Shown piece after piece: positions 1 through 7,694 of a DNA stretch of 64,000 nucleotides. The notes under the pieces were generated by a model that was not told the origin of the DNA, did no database searches, and saw only the letters and a program-made list of their open reading frames with translations. Each line of letters opens with the position of its first letter. The first letter of the stretch is position 1. Location: contig UQYG01000009.1 of assembly GCA_900545275.1 (NCBI GenBank), positions 62,001-126,000 of the forward strand, given 5' to 3'. The stretch comes from an uncultured Sutterella sp. Its GTDB lineage: Bacteria > Pseudomonadota > Gammaproteobacteria > Burkholderiales > Burkholderiaceae_F. Both the position numbers and the translations under genes were made by a program.

Positions 1-621
1 TTCAATGAGATAGTTGAGGCAGTCGGGGGTGGCGTTGCGCGTGCCGACGAGATGCGGGCCGGTCGTGAAGCGGCCCGCCACGCCCATCATCGGCGTGGAG
101 TCGATGCGGTAGGCCTGCCAGAGCTGCGTGGCGATGCGGGCCTTGTTTTGAACGCCGAAGGAGCGCATGGTGCGTTCCCACTGCTTGGCGTCGACGCCCT
201 GTTCGACCATGAAGGCCGTAATGTCGGCGAAGGGGTTCTCGAAGTCGTAGACGTGTGTCTGGTAGATCACGCTTTCGAAGAAGGGCTGATGGAGTTTCCC
301 GAGGAGCCCCATGGCTTCGAGAGCGAAATAAACCTGCGTGAAGGGGAGGAACTTTTCGTTCCAGGCAACCGGGCAGACGCGCACGACCACGTCTTCGGGA
401 AGATGTTTTTCCCACTCATGGAAGACCGGTTCAAAGGCCAGGCAGTGCGAGCACGTGTAGGCGAAGAACTTCACCACTTCGATCTTCTTCGAATCCGTCG
501 GGAGAGCCGGCTCGAGCACGAGATATTCCTTACCGGCGGTGTAGGTCTTGCCGGCGGCGAAGGAGGGGAAGGACAGGCTCGAAGCGGCGGTCGCAAGGAG
601 CAGGTCGCGGCGAGAAATCAT
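1..621 (-). CDS. dsbA: Thiol:disulfide interchange protein DsbA (C-terminus cut by window edge)
   Basis: Periplasmic oxidase that donates disulfides to exported proteins. 207 residues are visible and the reading frame runs off position 1. The active site is Cys57-Ser-His-Cys60 in a KFFAYTCSHC context, with the cis-proline loop Ser-Thr-Pro177 as expected for a thioredoxin fold with a helical insert. The N-terminus MISRRDLLLATAASSL is a signal peptide with a twin-arginine-like SRRDLLL, cleaved probably after SFA (residue 22). CSHC differs from the CPHC of E. coli DsbA. It lies 15 bases after the SPOR gene and is the last visible gene of an argS-SPOR-dsbA run that is common in Burkholderiales. 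Cys83 is an additional cysteine. Family assignment is secure; the export route is inference. Confidence 0.9.
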   Translation of the reverse strand, partial: MISRRDLLLATAASSLSFPSFAAGKTYTAGKEYLVLEPALPTDSKKIEVVKFFAYTCSHCLAFEPVFHEWEKHLPEDVVVRVCPVAWNEKFLPFTQVYFALEAMGLLGKLHQPFFESVIYQTHVYDFENPFADITAFMVEQGVDAKQWERTMRSFGVQNKARIATQLWQAYRIDSTPMMGVAGRFTTGPHLVGTRNATPDCLNYLIE

Positions 622-636
622 GATGGCCTCACTTTT

Positions 637-1206
637 TTATTTTTCAACAATGGACGTGCCGATGCTGTCGTCGGCGTTGCGAATTTGTTCCTGGATTTCA
701 CGGGCTTGTTCGTGCGTGTCGAAGGGACCGACGCGCACGCGCCAGACGTTGCCCGCGCGCGAAAGATCGGCTTGGATGCCGAGCATGGCGAGTTGCGCCT
801 GCACGTTCTGGGCTCGGTCCTGCGACTTGAAGGCGCCGGCCTGCACCCAGAGGGAGGCGGTCTTTACCTGTCCGGGAGCAACCGCTTTGCCGCTCGCGTC
901 GCGGGCGGGTTCGGCATCCGACGTTCCCGCGGTGACCCGCTTGACGATGGCGTCGATCGTGTCGACGGGCCCTTCGGAACCCGCAGCGGTCATCTCATCG
1001 GGGCTCTGATTGAGCTTTTGGTTGGGATCCACGCTGCCGGCAAGGGCTTCGGCGGGGTCCACGTCGGCCGTCACCTTCTCGACCTTGTCCACGAAAGGAA
1101 GAGGTCCCGTCGTGATGAAGTAGGCGGCGACCGCACAAATGCCCATTCCGAAGACGACGCCGAGGACGAACGAGGCGAACTTCGAAGAACGGTTGCTGCT
1201 GGCCAT
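637..1206 (-). CDS. SPOR-domain inner-membrane protein (FtsN-like)
   Basis: 189-residue bitopic membrane protein. A short basic cytoplasmic end (MASSNRSSK) is followed by one transmembrane helix at about residues 11-33, a low-complexity periplasmic linker, and a C-terminal SPOR domain at about 112-187 (starts LWVQAGAF, contains VWRVRVGPF). SPOR domains bind denuded glycan strands of septal peptidoglycan, so a role in division or wall synthesis is inferred. I start at ATG 1206 because GGAG lies 7 bases upstream. A TTG at 1227 overlapping the argS stop would add 7 residues but has no clear ribosome site. It is probably co-transcribed with argS and dsbA. Confidence 0.82.
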   Translation of the reverse strand: MASSNRSSKFASFVLGVVFGMGICAVAAYFITTGPLPFVDKVEKVTADVDPAEALAGSVDPNQKLNQSPDEMTAAGSEGPVDTIDAIVKRVTAGTSDAEPARDASGKAVAPGQVKTASLWVQAGAFKSQDRAQNVQAQLAMLGIQADLSRAGNVWRVRVGPFDTHEQAREIQEQIRNADDSIGTSIVEK

Positions 1207-1223
1207 AGACGAACTCCGGGAAA

Positions 1224-2975
1224 TCAATGGGCGGTTTCGTTGCGTTCCATGCTTTCGGGCGCGGCGATGCCGAGGATGGCAAAGCCGTTTCGCAACACCT
1301 GGCGGGCGGCGCCGAGCAGGGCGAGGCGGGCGTTGCGCACGGTCTCGTCGTCGACGAGCACGCGTTCGGCATTGTAGAAGGCATGGATGGCGGCGGCGAG
1401 GTCCTTGAGGTAGTAGCAGACCACGTGGGGAGCTTCGTCGCGGGCGGCGAGCGTGAGGACGCCGGGATATTCGGCGATTTTGTTCATCAGCTGCACGGCC
1501 TGCTCGCCCGACAGGGTCGAGAGATCCGTGTCGGCAAGCGCTTCTTCGGAGGGTACCGCGTAGCCGCGTTCGGCGGCGTTGGCGAAGACCGAGCAGATGC
1601 GCGCGTGCGCGTACTGCAGGTAGTAGACGGGATTTTCGTCGCTCTTTTGCTGCGCGAGCGTGATGTCGAAGACGAACTCCGCGTCGGACTTGCGGGCGAC
1701 GAGGAAGTAGCGGGCGGCGTCGCGGCCCGCCATGTCGACGAGGTCGCGCAGGGTGACATAGTTGCCCGAACGCTTGCTCATCTTGACGGGTTCGCCGTCC
1801 TTGATGACCGACAGCATCTTGTGGAGGATGTAGTCGGGGAATTCCTTGGGAATGCCGAGGTGACGCACTTCGGAGACGGCCTGCAGGCCCGCACGAACGC
1901 GGGCGATCGTACCGTGGTGGTCGGAGCCCTGAATATTGATGGCCTTCGTAAAGCCGCGTTCAAACTTCGCAAGGTGGTAGGCGACGTCGGGCACGAAATA
2001 GGTGTAGGTGCCGTCGGCCTTGCGCATGACGCGGTCCTTGTCGTCGGTGACGCCGTGGCCGAGGTCTTCGAAGCTCGTCGTGCGCAGCCAAAGGGCGCCG
2101 TCGGCTTCGAAGGTCTTTCCGGAGGCGATCATGTCGGCGACGGCCTGCTGCACGCGCCCCTCTTTGTAAAGAGAGCTTTCGAGGTAGAAATTGTCCATGT
2201 GCACGCCGAGGGCGGCGAGGTCGTCGTCCTGCTCGTTGCGCAGATAGGCGACGGCGTAGCGGCGGACACGGTCCGTGTCGTTGATGTCGCCCGTCGATTC
2301 GATGGTTTCACCGCCGTGGGCGTGGACGGGCTTGCCGTCGAGATAATCGCGGGCGATCGAAACGATGTATTCGCCGTGGTAGGCGTTCTCGGGGAGTTCG
2401 ATTGCCTCTCCCTGCAGTTCGCGCGCGCGAAGCTTCACCGATTCCGTAAGATTGAGGATCTGCACGCCGGCGTCGTTGTAATAGAACTCGCGCGTGACGC
2501 TCCAGCCCTGCGTCTCGAAGATGTTGGCAAGCACGTCGCCCAAAGCGGCCTGACGGGCATGCCCGAGATGTAGCGGCCCCGTGGGATTGGCGGATACGTA
2601 TTCGAGAAGAACGCTTTCGCCGCGGTGCGACTGGTTGCGGCCGTAGAGCGCACCTTCGCGCAGCACTTGACGAACGATTTCCTGCATGGCGCTCTCCTGA
2701 ACGCGCAGGTTGATGAAGCCCGGTCCGGCGATCTCGACGGAACGCAGGAGCTTGTCGGTTTCGGGATCGGCCTGAAGAGCATCGACGATGTGCTGAGCGA
2801 TGGCGCGGGGATTCTGCTTGAGCTGTCGCGCGAGATGCATGGCAACCGTGCAGGCGATGTCGCCGTGCTCGGGATTCTTGGGACGCTCGAGAACCACTTC
2901 CGCATCATGAACCCCCATGGCGGAGAGGGCGCGGCCGATCAGGGCGACGATGGCTTCTTTTTGTTGCAACAACAT
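1224..2975 (-). CDS. argS: Arginyl-tRNA synthetase
   Basis: Class I aminoacyl-tRNA synthetase charging tRNA-Arg, cytoplasmic. 583 residues, close to the usual 560-590. An N-terminal Add-1 domain (about 1-110) precedes the Rossmann catalytic core. The HIGH motif is HLGH at 136-139 and the KMSKS loop is KMSKR at 398-402, followed by SGNYVTLRDL. The C-terminal DALR anticodon-binding domain ends at MERNETAH. Start ATG 2975 gives a full N-terminal domain. It is first in a minus-strand run with the SPOR gene and dsbA; the SPOR gene begins about 20 bases after its stop. Nothing looks damaged. Confidence 0.97.
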   Translation of the reverse strand: MLLQQKEAIVALIGRALSAMGVHDAEVVLERPKNPEHGDIACTVAMHLARQLKQNPRAIAQHIVDALQADPETDKLLRSVEIAGPGFINLRVQESAMQEIVRQVLREGALYGRNQSHRGESVLLEYVSANPTGPLHLGHARQAALGDVLANIFETQGWSVTREFYYNDAGVQILNLTESVKLRARELQGEAIELPENAYHGEYIVSIARDYLDGKPVHAHGGETIESTGDINDTDRVRRYAVAYLRNEQDDDLAALGVHMDNFYLESSLYKEGRVQQAVADMIASGKTFEADGALWLRTTSFEDLGHGVTDDKDRVMRKADGTYTYFVPDVAYHLAKFERGFTKAINIQGSDHHGTIARVRAGLQAVSEVRHLGIPKEFPDYILHKMLSVIKDGEPVKMSKRSGNYVTLRDLVDMAGRDAARYFLVARKSDAEFVFDITLAQQKSDENPVYYLQYAHARICSVFANAAERGYAVPSEEALADTDLSTLSGEQAVQLMNKIAEYPGVLTLAARDEAPHVVCYYLKDLAAAIHAFYNAERVLVDDETVRNARLALLGAARQVLRNGFAILGIAAPESMERNETAH

Positions 2976-3078
2976 GTTCGAGAATGAAAATAGGGGAAAG
3001 AGAAAAACTCTTTGCAGTCTAGCGGAGTTGGCCTGCGGCGGCAGACCGCGGCCCGCCGTCAGGCATCACAAAATGTGA

Positions 3079-3107
3079 CGGCCCGACGTTGCGGGAACTT
3101 CGGGCCG
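3079..3107 (-). terminator. Hairpin downstream of folE2, possible terminator
   Basis: Eight-base inverted repeat CGGCCCGA (3079-3086) and TCGGGCCG (3100-3107) just past the folE2 stop. On the minus strand it is followed only by a short T run in TCACATTTTGTG, so termination strength is doubtful. Confidence 0.4.
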
Positions 3108-3120
3108 GTTTTTGCAGAGA

Positions 3121-3918
3121 TTACGCCTTCTTGTTGCGCTCGATGTACGCGTAGGCGGAATGATTATGAATGGATTCGAAATTTTCCGCCTCCACGAGGT
3201 AGCTGTCCACGCGGTCGTCGGCGTTGAGCGTCTTGGCCATGTCGCGCACGAGGTCTTCCACGAATTTCGGATGGTCGTACGCGTATTCGGTCACGTATTT
3301 CTCGTCGGAACGTTTGAGTCGGGCCCAGAGTTGGCAGCTCGCAGCTGCTTCGGCGATGGAAATCTGTTCCTCAAGGGACATCGGCACCGAGAGAACGAGC
3401 GAAGAGCGCAGATGCGAGCGCTGATTGTGCGCGCCGTAGCGCGAAATTTCCTTCGAGCAGGGGCACAGGCTCGTAACGGGAGCGGTGACTTCTTGTCGAA
3501 CGCAGATTTCACCGTCCTTCGCGTCGGCGATCCAGGCGGCCTGATAGTTCATCAGACTGTCGAGACGGCTGACGGGAGCGGTTTTGCGCACGAAGAATGG
3601 GAACGAAATCTTGATCGTGCCTTCATGGGCTTCGAGGCGTTCGAGCATGCGCGTCATGAGCTTGCGCACGACGTCGGCGTTGAGAGGCTCGTTGTTTTCT
3701 TCAACGAGGGCGATGAAGCGCGACATGTGCGTTCCCTTTTGGTCAGCGGGAAGCGAGACGGTGGTCTCGAGCGAGGCGACGCTGTGCTGCGGACCGTTTT
3801 TGCTCGCTACCGTAATGGGGAGCGTGACGCCGCGGATGCCGACTCGCGTGATGGCGATGTTCCGGCCGTCGTGCAGGGACTGGACGTCGGGAAGGGCGTT
3901 CTTTTTATCGAGTTCCAT
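3121..3918 (-). CDS. folE2: GTP cyclohydrolase FolE2 (type IB)
   Basis: Converts GTP to 7,8-dihydroneopterin triphosphate, the entry step to folate and, via QueD, to queuosine. 265 residues. The family hallmarks are visible: GTHMSRF at 62-68, the catalytic Cys-Pro-Cys (LCPCSKEIS, Cys152/Cys154), GAHNQRSH at 162-169 and the C-terminal ENFESIHNHSAYAY. FolE2 replaces zinc-dependent FolE and works with other metals, so in some bacteria it is induced by zinc starvation; no Zur box was recognised here. I start at ATG 3918 (MELDKKNALP); the frame is open a further 20 codons upstream but that stretch is proline/serine-rich and unlike the family. The gene stands alone between argS and a divergent small membrane protein. 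Confidence 0.93.
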   Translation of the reverse strand: MELDKKNALPDVQSLHDGRNIAITRVGIRGVTLPITVASKNGPQHSVASLETTVSLPADQKGTHMSRFIALVEENNEPLNADVVRKLMTRMLERLEAHEGTIKISFPFFVRKTAPVSRLDSLMNYQAAWIADAKDGEICVRQEVTAPVTSLCPCSKEISRYGAHNQRSHLRSSLVLSVPMSLEEQISIAEAAASCQLWARLKRSDEKYVTEYAYDHPKFVEDLVRDMAKTLNADDRVDSYLVEAENFESIHNHSAYAYIERNKKA

Positions 3919-4263
3919 AGGTTCTTTCTGGGTGTGCCGATGAGCGGACGAGCGTCCGGGAGAAGAAAACATCGGCAAAATCGGAAACGGCGTCCGAACC
4001 GCCCTTGCAATGCGTGTCGGTCAGGGCGAGGGGATTCCGTCAAAAGGAATAGTGGGCAGATATCTTACTAGAAGAGCGCCCGCCTGTGCAGGCGGCGGCG
4101 CTCGGAAATGCCGAGGACAAGCCGTGTAGACGGAAGAAAGACCATAAATTGTCACATTTGAAGCACGCTAGAAACGGAAGTCTCCCTTTAGAATCAACAG
4201 GAAAGGAGAGGGCGCGCGACCGTCGCGCCATCATCCGATGGATGAATCCGCTAGGACAACGCA
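3919..4263. other. Divergent intergenic region with a strong hairpin
   Basis: 345 bases with no credible gene. It contains a GC-rich hairpin, GAGCGCCCGCCTG (4074-4086) against CAGGCGGCGGCGCTC (4089-4103) with a two-base bulge and TG loop, and a smaller dyad GATTCC/GGAATA around 4035-4051. Neither is followed by a T run on either strand. The region must hold promoters for folE2 (minus) and the small membrane protein (plus). I see no convincing -35/-10 pair, although TAGAAT near 4190 is a possible plus-strand -10. I do not recognise a known riboswitch class. Confidence 0.5.
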
Positions 4264-4629
4264 ATGATCTTTTATTTTCCTCCCCGCATGGAGAACCCTT
4301 TTGTTCGCATTCTGCTCGGCGTTGCCGCGTTTGCCGTGATCGTCGGTGTGGCGATGGTGGCTTTGCCCGTCATCCTGGGCGTGATGGCCTTCTGCTTTGC
4401 CGCCGGTCTCCTATATTGGCTCTATCTGAAGTTCACCGGCAAGCTGACCGGGGCGGCTTCGATGGAAGAGACGATCCGAGAATCCATGAACCGCGCGGAA
4501 GCCGAATCGAGAAGCCAGTATGAATATGAGGAGCGCGTGGAGGTCGGGATGATCGAAACGAGCGACAAAAAGCGTTGGAAGATGAACGACGTAGAGGACA
4601 TTGAGGAGGCCCCCAAGGGGACGAAGTAA
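4264..4629 (+). CDS. Small membrane protein of unknown function
   Basis: 121 residues; I do not recognise the family. Residues about 9-30 (NPFVRILLGVAAFAVIVGVA) and 31-57 form one or two hydrophobic helices, ending LLYWLYLKFTGKL. The C-terminal 60 residues are hydrophilic and charged (EETIRESMNRAEAESRSQYE, then VEDIEEAPKGTK) and probably cytoplasmic. ATG 4264 has AGGA 7 bases upstream; the in-frame ATG at 4288 has no ribosome site. It lies alone between folE2 (divergent) and the tRNA-Tyr promoter, with a GGGTTTTT/AAAAACCC hairpin at 4638-4657 after it. Good codon pattern and a clean ribosome site suggest a real gene. Confidence 0.7.
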   Translation: MIFYFPPRMENPFVRILLGVAAFAVIVGVAMVALPVILGVMAFCFAAGLLYWLYLKFTGKLTGAASMEETIRESMNRAEAESRSQYEYEERVEVGMIETSDKKRWKMNDVEDIEEAPKGTK

Positions 4630-4657
4630 AAATTTTCGGGTTTTTCGATAAAAACCC

Positions 4658-4686
4658 TTGACAAATTTTTCTGGTTGAGGCATAAT
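4658..4686 (+). promoter_or_regulatory. Promoter of the tRNA-tuf operon
   Basis: TTGACA at 4658-4663 is a perfect -35. A 17-base spacer leads to CATAAT at 4681-4686 (5 of 6). The predicted start near 4693 is just upstream of tRNA-Tyr. It is the best sigma-70 match in the window and should drive tRNA-Tyr, tRNA-Thr, tuf and tRNA-Trp. Confidence 0.85.
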
Positions 4687-4700
4687 TCGAATCCTCGCTA

Positions 4701-4786
4701 GGACGGGTGCCCGAGTGGCTAAAGGGGGCAGACTGTAAATCTGTTGGCTTACGCCTACGATGGTTCGAATCCATCCCCGTCCACCA
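4701..4786 (+). tRNA. tRNA-Tyr (anticodon GTA)
   Basis: Acceptor GGACGGG (4701-4707) pairs with CCCGTCC (4776-4782), then A and an encoded CCA. The anticodon GTA is at 4735-4737, and a long class II variable arm precedes the T arm GGTTCGAATCC. It is first in the tRNA-tuf transcript. Confidence 0.96.
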
Positions 4787-4915
4787 GCGAACTTCACCGC
4801 TTGCAACTTTCGCTTAGCAAGTACGTGCGGAGCGGAAGGCCCCTTGAAAGGACGGTAGACGGCGTCTCCCCTCCGATTTCAAATCTCCTTCTCCCCTCCG
4901 AAATTTTTCCTTTAT

Positions 4916-4990
<75 letters not shown>

Positions 4991-5044
4991 CAGAATTTCT
5001 TCAGTCTCTTTCCGGGTATCCGGGATTGCTTTCAGGAGCCAAAC

Positions 5045-6235
5045 ATGGCCAAGGGTAAGTTTGAACGTACCAAGCCCCACGTCAACGTGGGCACGATCGG
5101 TCACGTGGACCACGGTAAGACCACGCTGACCGCCGCCATCACGACGATTCTTTCGCGCCACTTCGGCGGTGAAGCCAAGGCGTACGACCAGATCGACGCG
5201 GCTCCTGAAGAAAAGGCCCGTGGCATCACGATCAACACGGCTCACGTTGAATACGAAACGGAACACCGTCACTATGCCCACGTGGACTGCCCGGGGCACG
5301 CTGACTACGTGAAGAACATGATTACGGGTGCCGCCCAGATGGACGGCGCGATCCTGGTGGTTTCGGCCGCTGACGGTCCGATGCCGCAGACCCGCGAACA
5401 CATCCTTCTGGCCCGCCAGGTGGGTGTTCCCTACATCATCGTCTTCCTGAACAAGTGCGACATGGTCGACGACGAAGAACTTCTCGAACTCGTTGAAATG
5501 GAAGTTCGCGAACTTCTCTCGTCCTACGACTTCCCCGGCGACGAAATCCCCATCATCAAGGGTTCCGCCAAGCTCGCCCTCGAAGGCGACCAGAGCCCGC
5601 TCGGCGAACCGGCCATCATGGAACTCGCCGCGACGCTCGACAGCTACATCCCGACGCCGGAACGCGCCGTGGATCAGCCGTTCCTCATGCCGATCGAAGA
5701 CGTGTTCTCGATCTCGGGCCGCGGTACGGTTGTGACGGGCCGTGTTGAACGCGGTGTGATCAAGGTTGGCGACGAAATCGAAATCGTCGGCATCAAGCCC
5801 ACGAACAAGACGACCTGCACGGGCGTTGAAATGTTCCGCAAGCTTCTCGACCAGGGTCAGGCCGGCGACAACGTCGGTATCCTCCTGCGCGGCACGAAGC
5901 GTGAAGAAGTTGAACGCGGCCAGGTTCTTGCCAAGCCGGGTTCCATCACCCCGCACACCCACTTCAAGGGCGAAGTCTACGTTCTGACGAAGGAAGAAGG
6001 CGGCCGCCACACGCCGTTCTTCAAGGGCTACCGTCCGCAGTTCTACTTCCGTACGACGGACGTTACGGGCACGATCGAACTGCCGGAAGGCGTCGAAATG
6101 GTCATGCCTGGCGACAACATCCAGATGACGGTTCAGCTCATCTGCCCGATCGCCATGGAACAGGGCCTTCGCTTCGCCATCCGTGAAGGCGGCCACACCG
6201 TCGGCGCCGGCGTCGTTGCCGCGATCATCGAATAA
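5045..6235 (+). CDS. tuf: Elongation factor Tu, copy 1
   Basis: GTPase that delivers aminoacyl-tRNA to the ribosome. 396 residues. G1 is GHVDHGKTT, G3 DCPGH, G4 NKCD, followed by beta-barrel domains II and III ending VGAGVVAAIIE. ATG 5045 has AGGAG 7 bases upstream. The protein is identical to copy 2 at 22356. The nucleotide sequences also match from the ATG to 6 bases beyond the stop, then diverge abruptly, as expected of ongoing gene conversion. Here it is co-transcribed with tRNA genes (tRNA-Tyr, tRNA-Thr before it and tRNA-Trp after), the tufB-like arrangement. Confidence 0.98.
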   Translation: MAKGKFERTKPHVNVGTIGHVDHGKTTLTAAITTILSRHFGGEAKAYDQIDAAPEEKARGITINTAHVEYETEHRHYAHVDCPGHADYVKNMITGAAQMDGAILVVSAADGPMPQTREHILLARQVGVPYIIVFLNKCDMVDDEELLELVEMEVRELLSSYDFPGDEIPIIKGSAKLALEGDQSPLGEPAIMELAATLDSYIPTPERAVDQPFLMPIEDVFSISGRGTVVTGRVERGVIKVGDEIEIVGIKPTNKTTCTGVEMFRKLLDQGQAGDNVGILLRGTKREEVERGQVLAKPGSITPHTHFKGEVYVLTKEEGGRHTPFFKGYRPQFYFRTTDVTGTIELPEGVEMVMPGDNIQMTVQLICPIAMEQGLRFAIREGGHTVGAGVVAAIIE

Positions 6236-6273
6236 TTTTCGGTGAAGGCGGTCTGGACGGACCGCCTGACAAC

Positions 6274-6349
6274 AGGGGTATAGCTCAATCGGCAGAGCGA
6301 CGGTCTCCAAAACCGTAGGTTGAGGGTTCGATTCCTTCTGCCCCTGCCA
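6274..6349 (+). tRNA. tRNA-Trp (anticodon CCA)
   Basis: Acceptor AGGGGTA (6274-6280) pairs with TGCCCCT (6339-6345), then G and an encoded CCA. Anticodon arm ACGGT/ACCGT encloses CTCCAAA with CCA at 6307-6309. It is the last gene of the tuf-1 transcript, ahead of a strong terminator. Confidence 0.96.
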
Positions 6350-6354
6350 AACAA

Positions 6355-6394
6355 AAAGCCAAGCCGCAGCCGGGAGGTTGCGGCTTGGCTTTTC
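6355..6394 (+). terminator. Intrinsic terminator after tRNA-Trp
   Basis: GCCAAGCCGCA (6358-6368) pairs with TTGCGGCTTGGC (6378-6389) around a GC-rich loop, followed by TTTTCTGC. It separates the tRNA-tuf operon from secE-nusG. Confidence 0.88.
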
Positions 6395-6537
6395 TGCTAA
6401 GAGCAAAACCGGAGCCTCCGGGAAAAACTCAGGCCGTTTTCCTCAAAGAGGGACGTTGAACGGCTACAATAGCAAATTCCGCAAAACTCACTTACCAAAA
6501 CGGTGACGCCGGCGTTGCGCGTTCCGTTTTCGAACTT

Positions 6538-6921
6538 ATGAGCAATCAAAATGTTGAAACCGTTACGAGCAAGTCGGACATTGTTCTCGTAACTCTGGCT
6601 GTTCTCTGTGCGGTTGCCGGCGTGCTGGCTTTTTCGCTTCTCACCGAACAGTCTTTGGCCGTGCGTCTCGGTTCCCTGGGGGGCGGTCTGGCCCTCGGCG
6701 TGGTGATCGCGTGGTTCAGCCCCTCGGGCAAGCGCCTTCTGCAGTACGGTCGCCAGTCGTATGAAGAGTTGCGCCGCGTGGTGTGGCCGACCAAGAAGGA
6801 AACGCTCAACACGACCGGTCTGGTGATGGCGTTCGTCGTGCTGATGGCCTTCTTCCTCTTCATTTGCGACAAGATCATCGAATGGGGTCTCTACGACGTC
6901 CTCCTTCGTCTGTCCTTTTAA
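6538..6921 (+). CDS. secE: Preprotein translocase subunit SecE
   Basis: Essential partner of SecY in the inner-membrane Sec channel. 127 residues, the same length as the three-helix E. coli form. Hydrophobic helices lie at about 15-34, 42-61 and 97-117. The conserved amphipathic stretch before the last helix is EELRRVVWPTKKET. It starts at ATG 6538, and nusG follows 12 bases after the stop. The upstream promoter is unclear; TACAAT at 6465-6470 is a candidate -10 without a good -35. Confidence 0.96.
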   Translation: MSNQNVETVTSKSDIVLVTLAVLCAVAGVLAFSLLTEQSLAVRLGSLGGGLALGVVIAWFSPSGKRLLQYGRQSYEELRRVVWPTKKETLNTTGLVMAFVVLMAFFLFICDKIIEWGLYDVLLRLSF

Positions 6922-6933
6922 GGAAGCCTAATC

Positions 6934-7473
6934 ATGTCGGACAATCAGAAAATGCAGTGGTACACGCTGCACGTGTATTCCTCGATGGAAAAGAGCGTGG
7001 TCAAGGCGCTTGAGGAACGCATTGCCCGCAGCGAACTGCGCGACAGCTTCGGTCAGGTGCTTCTGCCGATCGAACGCATTCAGGAAGTTCGCAACGGCCG
7101 CAAGTACACGAGTGAGCGCCGGATGTATCCGGGCTATGTCTTCATTCAGATGGAGATGAACGACGCCACCTGGCATCTGGTTAACGCTACGCCGCGCGTG
7201 ATCGAATTCCTCGGCAACAACAATCCCGTCGTTCTTTCTCAGAAGGAAGTCGACAGCATCATGGAAGCGATGGGGACGGGTGATGAGAAGCCGCGGCCCA
7301 AGATCGAATTCGAGGTCGGCGAAGAAATCCGCGTCAAGAACGGGCCGTTTAAGGACTTCAACGGTCACATCGAAGCGGTCGACTACGACAAGAGCCGTCT
7401 GCAGGTCTTTGTGTCGATCTTCAGCCGTGACACGTTGGTCGATCTCGCCTTCAACGAGGTCGAAAAGCTCTAA
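6934..7473 (+). CDS. nusG: Transcription antitermination factor NusG
   Basis: Universal elongation factor that binds the RNA polymerase clamp and couples it to ribosomes or Rho. 179 residues. The NGN domain spans about 5-120 (WYTLHVYSSMEKSVVKALEE, GYVFIQM). The KOW domain at about 128-160 starts EIRVKNGPFKDFNG. Start ATG 6934 has an AAGGA-like site upstream. It is paired with secE as in most proteobacteria, and is separated from rplK by a 221-base gap that contains the rplK promoter. Confidence 0.97.
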   Translation: MSDNQKMQWYTLHVYSSMEKSVVKALEERIARSELRDSFGQVLLPIERIQEVRNGRKYTSERRMYPGYVFIQMEMNDATWHLVNATPRVIEFLGNNNPVVLSQKEVDSIMEAMGTGDEKPRPKIEFEVGEEIRVKNGPFKDFNGHIEAVDYDKSRLQVFVSIFSRDTLVDLAFNEVEKL

Positions 7474-7583
7474 GAAAAGGATTCGGCGGGCGTTTTGCCG
7501 AAAGCGCTGGCGCCCGCGAAACGTCGGTCCGTCGGGACGAAAAGAAGAGGTTTCGCCGGATCGAACAAAAATGCGTTTTTCGG

Positions 7584-7612
7584 TTGCACCGATACAATCA
7601 GGGTGCTAGAAT
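7584..7612 (+). promoter_or_regulatory. Promoter of rplKA
   Basis: TTGCAC (7584-7589), 17-base spacer, TAGAAT (7607-7612). A short dyad GCACC (7586-7590) / GGTGC (7602-7606) has its left arm overlapping the -35 and its right arm touching the -10. The predicted transcript begins about 75 bases before rplK. Confidence 0.8.
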
Positions 7613-7694
7613 CGCGTTCTCTTTGGCACTTCGCCAATTTTTTTTACGGGGAGCCCGTTGTACGACGAGCGTTTGAACCCGAAGGATTCATTAC

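Noticed and set aside
3919..4263. The GC-rich hairpin before folE2 as a tetrahydrofolate or preQ1 riboswitch
   Set aside because: Neither consensus core is recognisable and there is no associated terminator or sequestered ribosome site.
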